Assembly (NCBI RefSeq): GCF_026168105.1
Contig: NZ_LBMW01000056.1
Span: forward strand, 1-46,472
Direction: 5' to 3'
Length of the DNA: 46,472 nucleotides
Origin: Streptomyces hygroscopicus
GTDB taxonomy: Bacteria; Actinomycetota; Actinomycetes; Streptomycetales; Streptomycetaceae
In this document: one piece after another, positions 30,018 through 38,298 of the stretch
How positions within the stretch are numbered: position 1 is the stretch's first letter
Layout of the letters: each line of letters starts with the position of its first letter
Position numbers and translations under genes: made by a program
The notes under the pieces: generated by a model
The model's database searches: none
What the model was told of the DNA's origin: nothing
The model's input: the letters and a program-made list of their open reading frames with translations, nothing else

Positions 30018-33000
30018 ATGACTCCCACCGCACACCCGCAGACCACCGGAACCGAGCACGGCGTCCCCGTGGTCGACATCTCCGACGTCGGCCCCGGCCG
30101 CACCCCGATCCAGCAGGTCATGGAGCTCATGCGCCGGCACGGTCCCGTGCTGGTCCGCCGACTGCACGGGCGGGACGCACTGATGGTGAGCGACCTGGAC
30201 CTGGTCGCCGAGCTCGCCGACGAGGCACGGTTCGCGAAGGCCGTCGGGCCCGCGCTGGAGAACGTCCGTGAGTTCACCGCCGACGGGCTGTTCACCGCGT
30301 ACAACGACGAACCCAACTGGGCCAAGGCCCACGACATCCTCATGCCCGCCTTCGCCCTGGGGTCGATGCGCACCTATCACCCCGTGATGCTGGGGGTCGC
30401 GCATCGGCTGATCGAGTCCTGGGACCGGGCGAGCCTCGAGGGACGGCCGGTGAACGTCCCCGACGACATGACGCGCATGACCCTCGACACCATCGGGCTC
30501 GCGGGCTTCGGCTACGACTTCGGCTCCTTCGAACGGGACGAGCCGCACCCCTTCGTCGAGTCGATGGTCCGCTGCCTGGAGTGGAGCATGACCCGGCTGA
30601 GCCGGGTGCCGGGCGCCGACCACACGGCGGCGGACGCGGCCTTCCGCGACGACGCCGGCTATCTGGCGCGGGTCGTCGACGACGTGATCGCCGCACGTCT
30701 GGCGGACGGCGGGAACACCGCCACGGATGACCTGCTCGGCCTCATGCTCACCGCGAAGCACCCCGCCGACGGCATGACCCTCGACACCGCCAACATCCGC
30801 AACCAGGTGATCACCTTCCTGATCGCCGGTCATGAGACGACCTCGGGCGCGATGTCGTTCGCCCTGTACCACCTGGCCAAGAATCCCGCCGTGCTCCAGC
30901 TCGTCCGGCGCGAGGTCGACGCCCTGTGGAGCGGTGTCGCCGACCCCGAGCCCACGTACGACGAGGTCGGGCGCCTCACCTACACCCGGCAGGTGCTCAA
31001 CGAGGCGCTGCGGCTGTGGCCGACCGCCGCCGCGTTCAGTCGGCAGGCGCGCGCGGACACGGTGCTCGGCGGGCGCATCCCGGTGCGCGCCGGACAGCCC
31101 GTCAGCGTTCTCACCCCGATGCTGCACCGGCAGCCGGTGTGGGGCGACAACCCCGAGCAGTTCGACCCCTCCCGCTTCACGCCCGAGGCGGAGGCGGCCC
31201 GCTCGGCGCACGCTTTCAAGCCCTTCGGCACCGGTGAACGCGCCTGCATCGGACGGCAGTTCGCCCTGCACGAGGCGACCATGCTGCTGGCGATGCTGGT
31301 GCACCGCTATCGCCTCCACGACCACACCGACTACCGGCTCACGGTCAAGGAGACGCTCACCCTCAAGCCCGACGGCTTCACCCTCACGCTGTCACCGCGC
31401 ACCGCCGCGGACCGGGAACACACGCCCCTTCCGGGCGCCTCCCCGTCCCGTACGCAGGCCGCGGCCGACACAACCAACCTGGCCGCCCGGGTACGCCCCG
31501 GCACCCGCGCACTCTTCCTGCACGGCAGCAACTACGGCACCTGCCGGGACTTCGCCGGCCAACTCGCCGACGAGGCCGCCGCCGTCGGCTGTGAGACGGA
31601 GGTCGCGCCCCTCGACGCGTACGTCGGGGCACTGCCCACCGACCGTGTGGTCGTGATCACCGCTGCCTCCTACAACGGACAGCCGACGGACGACGCCACC
31701 GCCTTCGCCGCCTGGCTGTCCGAGGACTCGTCCAGCGCGGCGGACGTCACCTACGCCGTCCTCGGCATCGGCGACCGCAACTGGGCCGCCACCTACCAGC
31801 ACGTCCCGACCCGTATCGACGAACGCCTCGCCGAACTGGGCGGCAGCCGATTCCTGCCGCGTGCGGCGGCCGACGCCTCCGGCGACCTCGGCGGCACCGT
31901 GCGCGCCTTCGCCGCGCGGCTGCGCACCGCTCTCCTGGAGCGCCACGGTGACGCGGAGGCCACCGGCGGCACCGCGGAACCCGCCCGGGCGTACGAGGTG
32001 CGGACCCTCACCGGCGGACCCCTGGACGCGCTCGCCGAGCGGCACGACCTGGTCCCGATGACCGTCACCGAGGCGTATGACCTCACCGCGCCCGGCCATC
32101 CGCGGCTCAAGCGGTTCGTGCGCCTCGCCCTGCCCGGCGGCACGACGTACCGCACGGGCGACCATGTCACCGTCCTCCCCGTCAACGACAAGGCCCTCGT
32201 CGAGCGGGCCGCCGCCGCGCTCGGGGTGGACCTGGACACCGTCCTGGACATCCGCGCCGCCCGCCCGCGCCGCGACGGTCTCGCCGTAGACCAGCCCTTG
32301 ACGGTTCGTCAGCTGCTCACCCATCACGTCGAACTGCAGGAGCGCCCAACCGTCGGCCGGCTGGCCGCTCTGGCCGCCGCCAACCCGTGCCCGCCGGAGC
32401 GCGCACAACTCGCCTCCCTCACCGACGACCCGCGTACGCTCGTCGAGGTGCTCGAGGCCCATCCTGCCCTGCGCGGCGCCCTGGACTGGCCGACGCTGCT
32501 CGAGGTCCTCACGCCCCTGCGCCCGCGCCACTACTCGGTCTCCTCCTCGTCGGTGACCGACCCCCGCCACATCGACCTCATGGTCTCGCTGCTCCAGGCT
32601 CCGGCCCGCTCCGGGAACGGCACCTACCGCGGCGTCGGCTCGGGGCACCTCGCCACGGTCCAGCGCGGTGACACCGTCCTGGCGCGGATCCAGCCCTGCC
32701 GCGAGGCCTTCCGCGTGGATCACACCGGCCCGGTCATCATGATCGCGGCGGGCACCGGCCTCGCCCCGTTCCGCGGGGCCGTCGCGGACCGCGTTCAGGC
32801 GCTTGCCGAGGGCGCCCGCCTCCCAGCGGCCGTCTGCTACTTCGGCTGCGACGCCCCGGACGCGGACTTCCTGCACGCGGAGGAGCTGCGCGCCGCCGAG
32901 GCCGTCGGCGCCGTGTCGCTGCGTCCGGCGTTCAGCGAGGCGCCCGTCGACGGTGCCGCCTTCGTCCAGCACCGCCTCGCCGCCGAGGCCGACGAGGTGT

Positions 33001-33185
33001 GGCGGCTGCTCGGTGCCGGGGCCCGTGTGTACGTGTGCGGCGACGGCTCCCGCATGGCGCCCGGGGTCCGGGCGGCCTTCCGGGCGCTGCACGGCGAGCG
33101 CACGCAAGGCACGGACTCCGAGAAGTGGCTCGACGAGCTGATCGCGTCGGGGCGCTATGTGGAGGACGTGTACGCGGCCGGATGA
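30018..33185 (+). CDS. Self-sufficient cytochrome P450/NADPH-P450 reductase fusion (CYP102 type)
   Basis: 1055 aa, close to the 1049 aa of P450 BM3. Heme domain 1-470: AGHETTSGA at 270-278, K-helix EALR (Glu329, Arg332), heme loop FGTGERACIGRQF with Cys410, and DGLFTAYNDEPNW (89-101). Linker about 470-495, then FMN domain with LFLHGSNYGTCRDFAGQLADEAA (from 499) and VITAASYNGQPTDDATAF. FAD/NADPH domain: RHYSVSSS for FAD, IMIAAGTGLAPFRG and YFGCDAPDADFLHAEEL for NADPH, and terminal GRYVEDVYAAG. Catalyses NADPH-driven hydroxylation, usually of fatty acids. ATG 30018 has only a distant AAGGCAG. Its heme domain resembles the stand-alone P450 at 20.6 kb. Two hairpins follow the stop. Confidence 0.96.
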   Translation: MTPTAHPQTTGTEHGVPVVDISDVGPGRTPIQQVMELMRRHGPVLVRRLHGRDALMVSDLDLVAELADEARFAKAVGPALENVREFTADGLFTAYNDEPNWAKAHDILMPAFALGSMRTYHPVMLGVAHRLIESWDRASLEGRPVNVPDDMTRMTLDTIGLAGFGYDFGSFERDEPHPFVESMVRCLEWSMTRLSRVPGADHTAADAAFRDDAGYLARVVDDVIAARLADGGNTATDDLLGLMLTAKHPADGMTLDTANIRNQVITFLIAGHETTSGAMSFALYHLAKNPAVLQLVRREVDALWSGVADPEPTYDEVGRLTYTRQVLNEALRLWPTAAAFSRQARADTVLGGRIPVRAGQPVSVLTPMLHRQPVWGDNPEQFDPSRFTPEAEAARSAHAFKPFGTGERACIGRQFALHEATMLLAMLVHRYRLHDHTDYRLTVKETLTLKPDGFTLTLSPRTAADREHTPLPGASPSRTQAAADTTNLAARVRPGTRALFLHGSNYGTCRDFAGQLADEAAAVGCETEVAPLDAYVGALPTDRVVVITAASYNGQPTDDATAFAAWLSEDSSSAADVTYAVLGIGDRNWAATYQHVPTRIDERLAELGGSRFLPRAAADASGDLGGTVRAFAARLRTALLERHGDAEATGGTAEPARAYEVRTLTGGPLDALAERHDLVPMTVTEAYDLTAPGHPRLKRFVRLALPGGTTYRTGDHVTVLPVNDKALVERAAAALGVDLDTVLDIRAARPRRDGLAVDQPLTVRQLLTHHVELQERPTVGRLAALAAANPCPPERAQLASLTDDPRTLVEVLEAHPALRGALDWPTLLEVLTPLRPRHYSVSSSSVTDPRHIDLMVSLLQAPARSGNGTYRGVGSGHLATVQRGDTVLARIQPCREAFRVDHTGPVIMIAAGTGLAPFRGAVADRVQALAEGARLPAAVCYFGCDAPDADFLHAEELRAAEAVGAVSLRPAFSEAPVDGAAFVQHRLAAEADEVWRLLGAGARVYVCGDGSRMAPGVRAAFRALHGERTQGTDSEKWLDELIASGRYVEDVYAAG

Positions 33186-33198
33186 GGCGGGACGTGAC

Positions 33199-33229
33199 GC
33201 GGACGGGTGTTCGCCGCCTGCCCGTCCGC
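33199..33229 (+). terminator. First hairpin after the P450-reductase gene
   Basis: GCGGACGGG (33199-33207) pairs with CCCGTCCGC (33221-33229), loop 13 nt. Confidence 0.65.
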
Positions 33230-33237
33230 ACACGAAA

Positions 33238-33265
33238 CACGAGGGACAGAGGCTGTGTCCTCGTG
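33238..33265 (+). terminator. Second hairpin after the P450-reductase gene
   Basis: CACGAGG (33238-33244) pairs with CCTCGTG (33259-33265); ACA/TGT can extend the stem past a bulge. Tandem with the first hairpin. Confidence 0.55.
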
Positions 33266-33392
33266 GGCCGCACCTGGCACAGCGGGCCCACGGCGACCTC
33301 CGGCCGGAGACCGGCCCGCGCGCTGCCGCGGCCGCCTTCACCCGATCGCGCCGCGGCGCACCGCGCACCCCCGCCGCACCGCATCCTCAGAT

Positions 33393-33415
33393 CTTTAATT
33401 AGGGTGTGATTTAAG
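33393..33415. promoter_or_regulatory. AT-rich inverted repeat upstream of the ROK gene
   Basis: CTTTAAT (33393-33399) and ATTTAAG (33409-33415) are inverted at 6 of 7 positions and form the most AT-rich patch of the area, 71 bp before the ROK start codon. ROK regulators often bind AT-rich inverted sites, so autoregulation is plausible. Confidence 0.4.
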
Positions 33416-33485
33416 TGCGGGCCGGGCCATGTTCCGGCGGTGACGCAGGGGTATCGTGCGGGTCGGGCAGGGCGGAAGGAGCCAT

Positions 33486-34775
33486 ATGACGAGGCGGAAC
33501 GGGCGCACGGTGCGCGATCTGCGCCGGGGCAATCGCGCCGAGGTGTTGCGGCGGCTGTACTTCGACGGCCCCATGAGCCGGTTCGAGCTGGGTCCGGTGA
33601 CCGAGCTCAGCTCCGGTTCCATCAGCAACGTTGTCGCCGAGCTGGTCGCCGACGGCCTGGTGGAGGAGGCCGGCAGTGTCGACTCCGACGGCGGCCGCCC
33701 GCGCACCCTGCTGCGTGTGGCGCCCGCCAGCGGCCACATGATCGGTGTCGATGTCGGCGAGACCCGCATCCGCGTCGAGCTGTTCGACCTCACCCTCACC
33801 GAACTCGCCCGCACCGAGCGGCCGCTGGAACACCAGCGGTACGACGTCGAGGGCATCGTCGGTCACATCCGCGACGGTGTGTCCGAGGTCCTGGGCGCCG
33901 CGGACATCTCCCCGGAACGCCTCCTCGGTGTCGGGGTCGGGGTACCCGGCATCGTGGCCCGGACCCCCGATCTGGGTGCCGTCGTGCACGGCCAGACCAT
34001 CGGCTGGGACGCCGTGCCGTTCGAGTCCCTGCTGCGTTCCACGTGCCAACTTCCGGATTCCGTCCCGTTCTTGATCGACAACGGGGCCAAGACCCTCGGC
34101 CAGGCCGAGATGTGGTTCGGTGCGGGACGCGGCGCGCACAGCGCGGTCGTGGTCCTCTTCGGTTCCGGGGTCGGTGCCTGCCTGGTCACCGAGGAGGCGG
34201 GCAGTGGCCGCGCGGTGGAGTGGGGGCATCTGACCGTACGGGTCAGGGGGCGCCGGTGCCGCTGCGGTGCCCTCGGCTGCCTGGAGGCGTACGCGGGCGC
34301 GGAGGCCCTCCTCGAACGGTGGCGGGAGCAGGGCGGCCGGCCGCCGAAGGACGCCGACGAGGAGACCTCGCTGACCGCCCTGCTGGCCGCGGCCTACCCG
34401 CCCGACGGCACCGGGGCCGACCCCGGCGCGCTCGCCGTCCTCGAGGAGACCGCCGAGTACCTGGGCGCGGGCCTGTCCGACCTCATCAACCTCTTCCAGC
34501 CCGAGCGGATCCTGATCGGCGGCTGGGCGGGCCTTCAGCTCGGTTCCCGGTTCCTGCCCGCGGTGCGCCGGCACGCGACGTCGTACGCCCTGCGGTATCC
34601 GGCCGAGCGGGTCTCGATCGACCTCGGCAGGCTGGGCCCGGATGCCGTGACCGTGGGCGCGGCGATCCTGCCGCTGGCCGACTTCTTCGCCCGCGGCGGC
34701 CGCCGAGCGGAACCCGCACACGAGGGCCGCCCGCCGGCCTGGCAGACCGCAATGAAGGAACGCGCCCCACGCTGA
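33486..34775 (+). CDS. ROK-family transcriptional regulator
   Basis: 429-aa repressor with an N-terminal winged HTH (RRGNRAEVLRRLYFDGPMSRFELGPVTELSSGSISNVVAELVADGLV, about 14-60) and a sugar-kinase-like ROK domain. IGVDVGETRIRVELFDL is the phosphate-loop region and CRCGALGCLEAY the CxCGxxGCxE zinc-site signature, preceded by EWGHLTV. GGAAGGAG precedes the ATG at 33486. No sugar operon is adjacent, so the regulated genes and the effector sugar are unknown. Confidence 0.92.
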   Translation: MTRRNGRTVRDLRRGNRAEVLRRLYFDGPMSRFELGPVTELSSGSISNVVAELVADGLVEEAGSVDSDGGRPRTLLRVAPASGHMIGVDVGETRIRVELFDLTLTELARTERPLEHQRYDVEGIVGHIRDGVSEVLGAADISPERLLGVGVGVPGIVARTPDLGAVVHGQTIGWDAVPFESLLRSTCQLPDSVPFLIDNGAKTLGQAEMWFGAGRGAHSAVVVLFGSGVGACLVTEEAGSGRAVEWGHLTVRVRGRRCRCGALGCLEAYAGAEALLERWREQGGRPPKDADEETSLTALLAAAYPPDGTGADPGALAVLEETAEYLGAGLSDLINLFQPERILIGGWAGLQLGSRFLPAVRRHATSYALRYPAERVSIDLGRLGPDAVTVGAAILPLADFFARGGRRAEPAHEGRPPAWQTAMKERAPR

Positions 34776-35004
34776 CCTCGGATCAGCAGGTGGATCGGCA
34801 GCCCCGTGGGGCAAGGCCGGGCGTTCCCTCCGAGGCACCCCGTTGCGGGCAGGGCGGTTCGTCCTCCCCCCCCGGTTGCCGAGCGGGCTCGTGCGGGGGA
34901 TCATCCGCCGCGTTTCGTGGACGGTGGTCGCGGTACTCGCGCCTCGCCCCGAAGAGGCTCGCCGCGCCGCGGGCCCCGCACCCTGACGAAGAATGGAGTG
35001 CGCC

Positions 35005-35250
35005 GTGACAGATCAACAGCAGGAGGGTCCCGGCGAGAACGCCGCGCCGATTCCGCGCGACATGCCGGACCAGCAGGCCCACGGGGGCGAGGACCCGTGG
35101 GAGGGACGTCGAGCGTCCGACGACGACACCGGGCAGGAGGCCGCGCCCGACGTCCCCGACACCGACGAGGCGGGCACCGGCAGACAGGGCGCCCCGCACT
35201 CGGCGGCGGTCCATCCGGACCACCCCGTACCGGACGAGTCCCCCGCCTGA
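35005..35250 (+). CDS. Small acidic, intrinsically disordered protein
   Basis: 81 aa of low-complexity sequence rich in Asp, Glu, Gly, Pro, Gln and Ala, with no hydrophobic core, no Cys, and the tail HPDHPVPDESPA, a pattern I have seen in small Streptomyces hypothetical proteins. Start GTG 35005 with TGGAG six bases upstream; ATG 34993 adds four residues and lacks a site. Function unknown. Confidence 0.6.
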   Translation: MTDQQQEGPGENAAPIPRDMPDQQAHGGEDPWEGRRASDDDTGQEAAPDVPDTDEAGTGRQGAPHSAAVHPDHPVPDESPA

Positions 35251-35332
35251 CCCGCACGGGAGGCCTCTGTCCCTGGCTGAACCGCCTGTGCCGCCGACCC
35301 GTCCATCGTCAGCTCACCGGAGAGGACCGCAC

Positions 35333-35366
35333 GGGCCGCGGGCCGCGGGCCGCGGGCGCCCGGCCC
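35333..35366. repeat. GGGCCGC tandem repeat ending in a GC hairpin
   Basis: Three tandem GGGCCGC units (35333-35353) run into GGGCGCCCGGCCC, allowing a strong GC stem. It may end the transcript of the small acidic protein gene. Confidence 0.55.
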
Positions 35367-35418
35367 GGACCATGACGTGGGAGGTAATCGACCGCCGTCC
35401 CGGCTCGCGGAAGCATGG

Positions 35419-35456
35419 AGGACGTCCCAACCGACCGACTGCGTAAGGACGTCCCA
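35419..35456 (+). promoter_or_regulatory. Direct repeats AGGACGTCCCA at the hydrolase start
   Basis: AGGACGTCCCA at 35419-35429 and 35446-35456, 27 bp apart, each containing the palindrome GGACGTCC. The second copy includes the ribosome site and the A of the ATG. Candidate operator or translational control site. Confidence 0.45.
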
Positions 35457-36286
35457 TGCCGTACTTCGAGAGCCCGAACGACGGTACTCGGCTGCACTAC
35501 GTCGACTACGGCCCGGCGAACGGACCGGTGGTCGTCTTCGTGAACAGCGCCTACCTCGGCACCGAGATGTGGGAGTTCCAGATGGTGCCGCTCGCCGAGG
35601 AGGGATACCGCTGCGTCGGGTTCGACCGGCGCGGGCACGGGCGTTCCGACGACGTGTGGGGCGGCTTCGACCTGGACGGTCTCGCCGACGACCTGTACGG
35701 GCTGATCGAGTACCTGGACCTGAGGGACGTCACCCTGGTCGGGCACTCTGTCGGCTCCGCCGAGATCGTACGGTGCCTGACGCGGCACGGGACCGAGCGC
35801 GTCGCCCGCGCCGCGCTGGTCGGGGGAGTCGTACCCGGGCTGGTGCGCTCGGCCGGGAACCCTCACGGAGCCGACTTTGCGACCATCCGGGCGGGTAACG
35901 ATGCCTTCCGGCGGGACCGCGCGGCCTTCTTCGCCGACGGAGCCCGCTCCTTCTTCGCCCTGGACCGTCCCGGCAACGAGGTCTCACCGGCCTATGTGCA
36001 GTACCTGATCCAGCGCTGTCACGCGGCGAGTGCGCGCGCGGGCATCGCCCTCGGCCGGGTCGTCGGCGAACTGGACCTCGGTCCGGAACTGTCCAAGCTC
36101 GACCTGCCCGTCCTCGTCGTCCACGGCACCCACGACGTCTCCGCACCCCTCGACGTGACGGGCCGTCGCACCGCCGCTCTCGTGCCCGACGGCGAGCTCC
36201 GGGTGTACGAGAACGCGGGCCACGGCCTCTTCGTCACCCATGCTGAGCAACTCACGTCGGATCTGCGGGAGTTCATGGCCGGGTGA
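35456..36286 (+). CDS. Alpha/beta hydrolase, non-heme haloperoxidase/esterase type
   Basis: 276 aa. Catalytic motifs of the chloroperoxidase/esterase branch are visible: FDRRGHGRSD (about 60-69), nucleophile Ser in VGHSVGSAEIVRCL, acid in VHGTHDVSAPL, and His in GHGLFVTHAEQL. ERVARAALVGGVVP after the nucleophile is typical of the haloperoxidase-like group. Cytoplasmic, no signal. AAGGAC precedes the ATG at 35456. The natural substrate is unknown; these proteins are mostly esterases or lactonases, with bromination only as a side activity. Confidence 0.88.
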   Translation: MPYFESPNDGTRLHYVDYGPANGPVVVFVNSAYLGTEMWEFQMVPLAEEGYRCVGFDRRGHGRSDDVWGGFDLDGLADDLYGLIEYLDLRDVTLVGHSVGSAEIVRCLTRHGTERVARAALVGGVVPGLVRSAGNPHGADFATIRAGNDAFRRDRAAFFADGARSFFALDRPGNEVSPAYVQYLIQRCHAASARAGIALGRVVGELDLGPELSKLDLPVLVVHGTHDVSAPLDVTGRRTAALVPDGELRVYENAGHGLFVTHAEQLTSDLREFMAG

Positions 36287-36292
36287 CTGAGC

Positions 36293-36319
36293 GGGGCCGG
36301 CCGTCCGGCGGCCGGCCCC
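36293..36319. terminator. Bidirectional terminator hairpin
   Basis: GGGGCCGGCCG (36293-36303), loop of 5, CGGCCGGCCCC (36309-36319): perfect 11-bp stem between two convergent genes. Confidence 0.8.
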
Positions 36320-36326
36320 TCGTTCC

Positions 36327-37295
36327 TCAGGAGCGGGACGCGAACGCGTCGACGCCCGTGAGCTCGGCGGAGACGGCCCACAGACGCGCGGCCTGCTCCG
36401 GGTCGACCGCCCAGTCCTTGACGCCGCCGCGCCCGCCGTCCGGCGGTGCGGGCTCCGCGATGTCGCAGTCCTCGCAGTACACCCCTCCCCGGTCGGCGAG
36501 TTGGGGAGAGGTCGCGGCCCACACCTGTGTGGCCGCACCCTGCTCGGGCGTCTTGAAGGCGTCGGGGTGCACCAGCGCGCCGGTCTCGTCGATCCAGCCG
36601 CGCTCGACCATCTCCTCCTTGGCGAGATGACGCTGGAGCGGCGTGAGGATCCCGCCGGGGTGCAGGGAGAAGGCACGGACGCCGTGCTCTCGGCCGAGCC
36701 GGTCGAGGTGGACCGCGAACAGGACGTTCGCGGTCTTCGCCTGCCCGTACGCCTCCCACTTGTCGTACCCCTGCCGCCAGTGCAGGTCGTCCCAGCGGAT
36801 CCCGGAGTTGTGGTGGCCGGCGGACGAGACGGACACGACCCGGGCGCCACCCGGTTCGACGGCGGGCCACAGGCGGTTGACGAGCGCGTAGTGGCCCAGG
36901 TGGTTGGTCGCGAACTGCGCTTCCCAGCCGGGCCCGACCCGGGTCTCGGGGCAGGCCATGATCCCCGCGTTGTTGATCATGATGTCGACGGGGCGGCCGG
37001 AAGCGAGGAACCGCTCGGCGAAGGCGCGTACGCTCTCCGGATCGCCGAGGTCGAGCTCGTCCACCTCCACCCGGTCGAGGCCCGCGAGCGCCTCCTCGGC
37101 GACGGCCCGGCGCCGCGCCGGGACGACAACCCGGGCGCCCGCCTTGGTGAGCGCGCGCGTCGTCTCCAGGCCGAGGCCGGAGTAGCCGCCCGTCACGATC
37201 GCCAGTTTGCCGGAGAGATCGATTCCCTGGAGGACGTCGTCCGCGGTACTCCTGGCGCCGAAGCCCGACCCGATCTTGTGCCGTGCAGTGCTCAT
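36327..37295 (-). CDS. Short-chain dehydrogenase/reductase
   Basis: 322-aa NAD(P)-dependent oxidoreductase of the retinol-dehydrogenase-like SDR group. TGGYSGLG (35-42) is the coenzyme loop, NNAG at 108-111, catalytic Ser in VSVSSAGH (about 158), and YGQAK with Tyr183 and Lys187. WKWEAYGQ-like context and the C-terminal extension after PGGILTPLQRHL are typical of the larger members. The ATG at 37295 has no ribosome site but a -10 seven bases upstream, so it is probably leaderless; the promoter has a 19-bp spacer. Substrate unknown. Confidence 0.9.
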   Translation of the reverse strand: MSTARHKIGSGFGARSTADDVLQGIDLSGKLAIVTGGYSGLGLETTRALTKAGARVVVPARRRAVAEEALAGLDRVEVDELDLGDPESVRAFAERFLASGRPVDIMINNAGIMACPETRVGPGWEAQFATNHLGHYALVNRLWPAVEPGGARVVSVSSAGHHNSGIRWDDLHWRQGYDKWEAYGQAKTANVLFAVHLDRLGREHGVRAFSLHPGGILTPLQRHLAKEEMVERGWIDETGALVHPDAFKTPEQGAATQVWAATSPQLADRGGVYCEDCDIAEPAPPDGGRGGVKDWAVDPEQAARLWAVSAELTGVDAFASRS

Positions 37296-37302
37296 GCGAT
37301 CG

Positions 37303-37333
37303 ACGCTACGAATTGGAGAGCACTCGAAGTCAA
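37303..37333 (-). promoter_or_regulatory. MerR-type promoter of the SDR gene, leaderless
   Basis: On the minus strand: -35 TTGACT (37333-37328), a 19-nt spacer, -10 TAGCGT (37308-37303), then 7 nt to the ATG at 37295. The over-long 19-bp spacer with a dyad around GAGTGCTC is the hallmark of MerR/SoxR-family activated promoters. Confidence 0.6.
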
Positions 37334-37366
37334 GGCGGCGCCGCGGTGGTGCCCGGGCAGAGAAGA

Positions 37367-37399
37367 GCCCCGACCGGACGGGGGAATCACGGTCGGGGC
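37367..37399. terminator. Strong hairpin between the HAD and SDR genes
   Basis: GCCCCGACCG (37367-37376) pairs perfectly with CGGTCGGGGC (37390-37399), loop 13 nt. It would stop transcripts from the HAD gene before the SDR promoter. Confidence 0.6.
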
Positions 37400-37621
37400 A
37401 GTCCGTGGTGGACGCGGACGGCGGTCGGCTCTCGGCGAAAGGCTCCACACGGCTTCAGCGCAACGACCGTCCCCGTGGCGGGAGATGAGGCCCGGGAACT
37501 CTGTCCCGTACGTTCCCACAGCTCGTTCAACAGAAAACTACCGGTCGGTGTTCCGGAAGGCAGGCCGTCCCCGTGTGATCTGTGCCACTGTCCCGTGTGA
37601 TGCCCGCGGCGGCTCGTGGCC

Positions 37622-38284
37622 CTATGTGTCCGGCGCCAGCGGGCTGTCCCCCAGCATTGCCAGCAGATGGGCGGGGTCCCGGTAGATGGCGCCGGCTCCG
37701 GACTCCAGCAGATCCGCCCGCGGAATGCCGCCGGACAACAGGCCGACGCACGTCACTCCGGCCCGGGTGCCCGCCCGCATGTCCCACACCGTGTCGCCCA
37801 CGAACACCGCAGACTCCGGCGGCACCCCGGCCAGCTCCAGGGCGTGTTCGACGGGCTCGGGCGCGGGCTTCCCGGCCGCCACGTCGTCCGCACTCGCCGT
37901 CGCCGCGATCGCGTCGTCCGCTCCGATCGCCTGGCGCAGCGCCGACAACTCGCGCCCGCTCGCCGACGTGGCGAGCACGACGTTCCAGCCGTCGTGGTCG
38001 AGGCGGCGCAGCAGCCGTCCGGCGTCCTTCAGGGGCGGCAGGCGGTCGAAGAAGGTGCCGTACAGGGCCGTGTGCGCGGCGACGAGCCGGTCGACCTCGT
38101 CCCGGTCCCGGCCGCCCAGCAGATGGGCGATCAGATCCTCCGAGCCCAGTCCCACCGACCGGTGGATGGCGTGCATCGGCACTTGATGGCCCGCCTGCCG
38201 GAAAGCCTCCCACCAGGTCGTGACGTGCAGGTGATTGGTGTCGACGAGGGTGCCGTCCACGTCGAACACGGCCGCCCGTCCCAT
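37622..38284 (-). CDS. HAD-superfamily hydrolase (phosphoglycolate-phosphatase-like)
   Basis: 220-aa phosphatase-type HAD protein. Motif I FDVDGTLVDTN holds nucleophile Asp8 and Asp10; motif II is LATSASG; motif III Lys is in GKPAPEPVEHAL; motif IV is FVGDTVWDMRAG. The helical cap between motifs I and II (about 18-85) is of the beta-phosphoglucomutase/phosphoglycolate phosphatase type. GGAGAGG precedes the ATG at 38284. It starts 14 bp after the PHP gene on the same strand, so the two probably share a transcript. Substrate unknown. Confidence 0.88.
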   Translation of the reverse strand: MGRAAVFDVDGTLVDTNHLHVTTWWEAFRQAGHQVPMHAIHRSVGLGSEDLIAHLLGGRDRDEVDRLVAAHTALYGTFFDRLPPLKDAGRLLRRLDHDGWNVVLATSASGRELSALRQAIGADDAIAATASADDVAAGKPAPEPVEHALELAGVPPESAVFVGDTVWDMRAGTRAGVTCVGLLSGGIPRADLLESGAGAIYRDPAHLLAMLGDSPLAPDT

Positions 38285-38298
38285 GTCCAGTCCTCTCC

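Larger units (their letters stand above)
33186..33485. other. Intergenic region P450-reductase / ROK regulator
   Basis: 300 bp with two hairpins at the left and an unusually AT-rich patch with an inverted repeat at the right (33393-33415). No gene seen in between. Confidence 0.7.
37296..37621. other. Intergenic region SDR / HAD
   Basis: 326 bp holding the SDR promoter at the left and one strong hairpin; a short direct repeat CCCGTGTGAT occurs at 37569-37578 and 37592-37601. No gene seen. Confidence 0.65.

Noticed and set aside
29760..31325. Minus-strand extension of the small helical protein to 615 codons
   Set aside because: Antisense to the P450-reductase gene; only the last 93 codons show protein-like composition and a promoter.
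34776..35004. Small minus-strand membrane protein (hydrophobic LAPVGLLVRHVA and GVLAGTLLLLICHG segments)
   Set aside because: The hydrophobic parts lie antisense to the small acidic protein and arise from its coding strand; no ribosome site.
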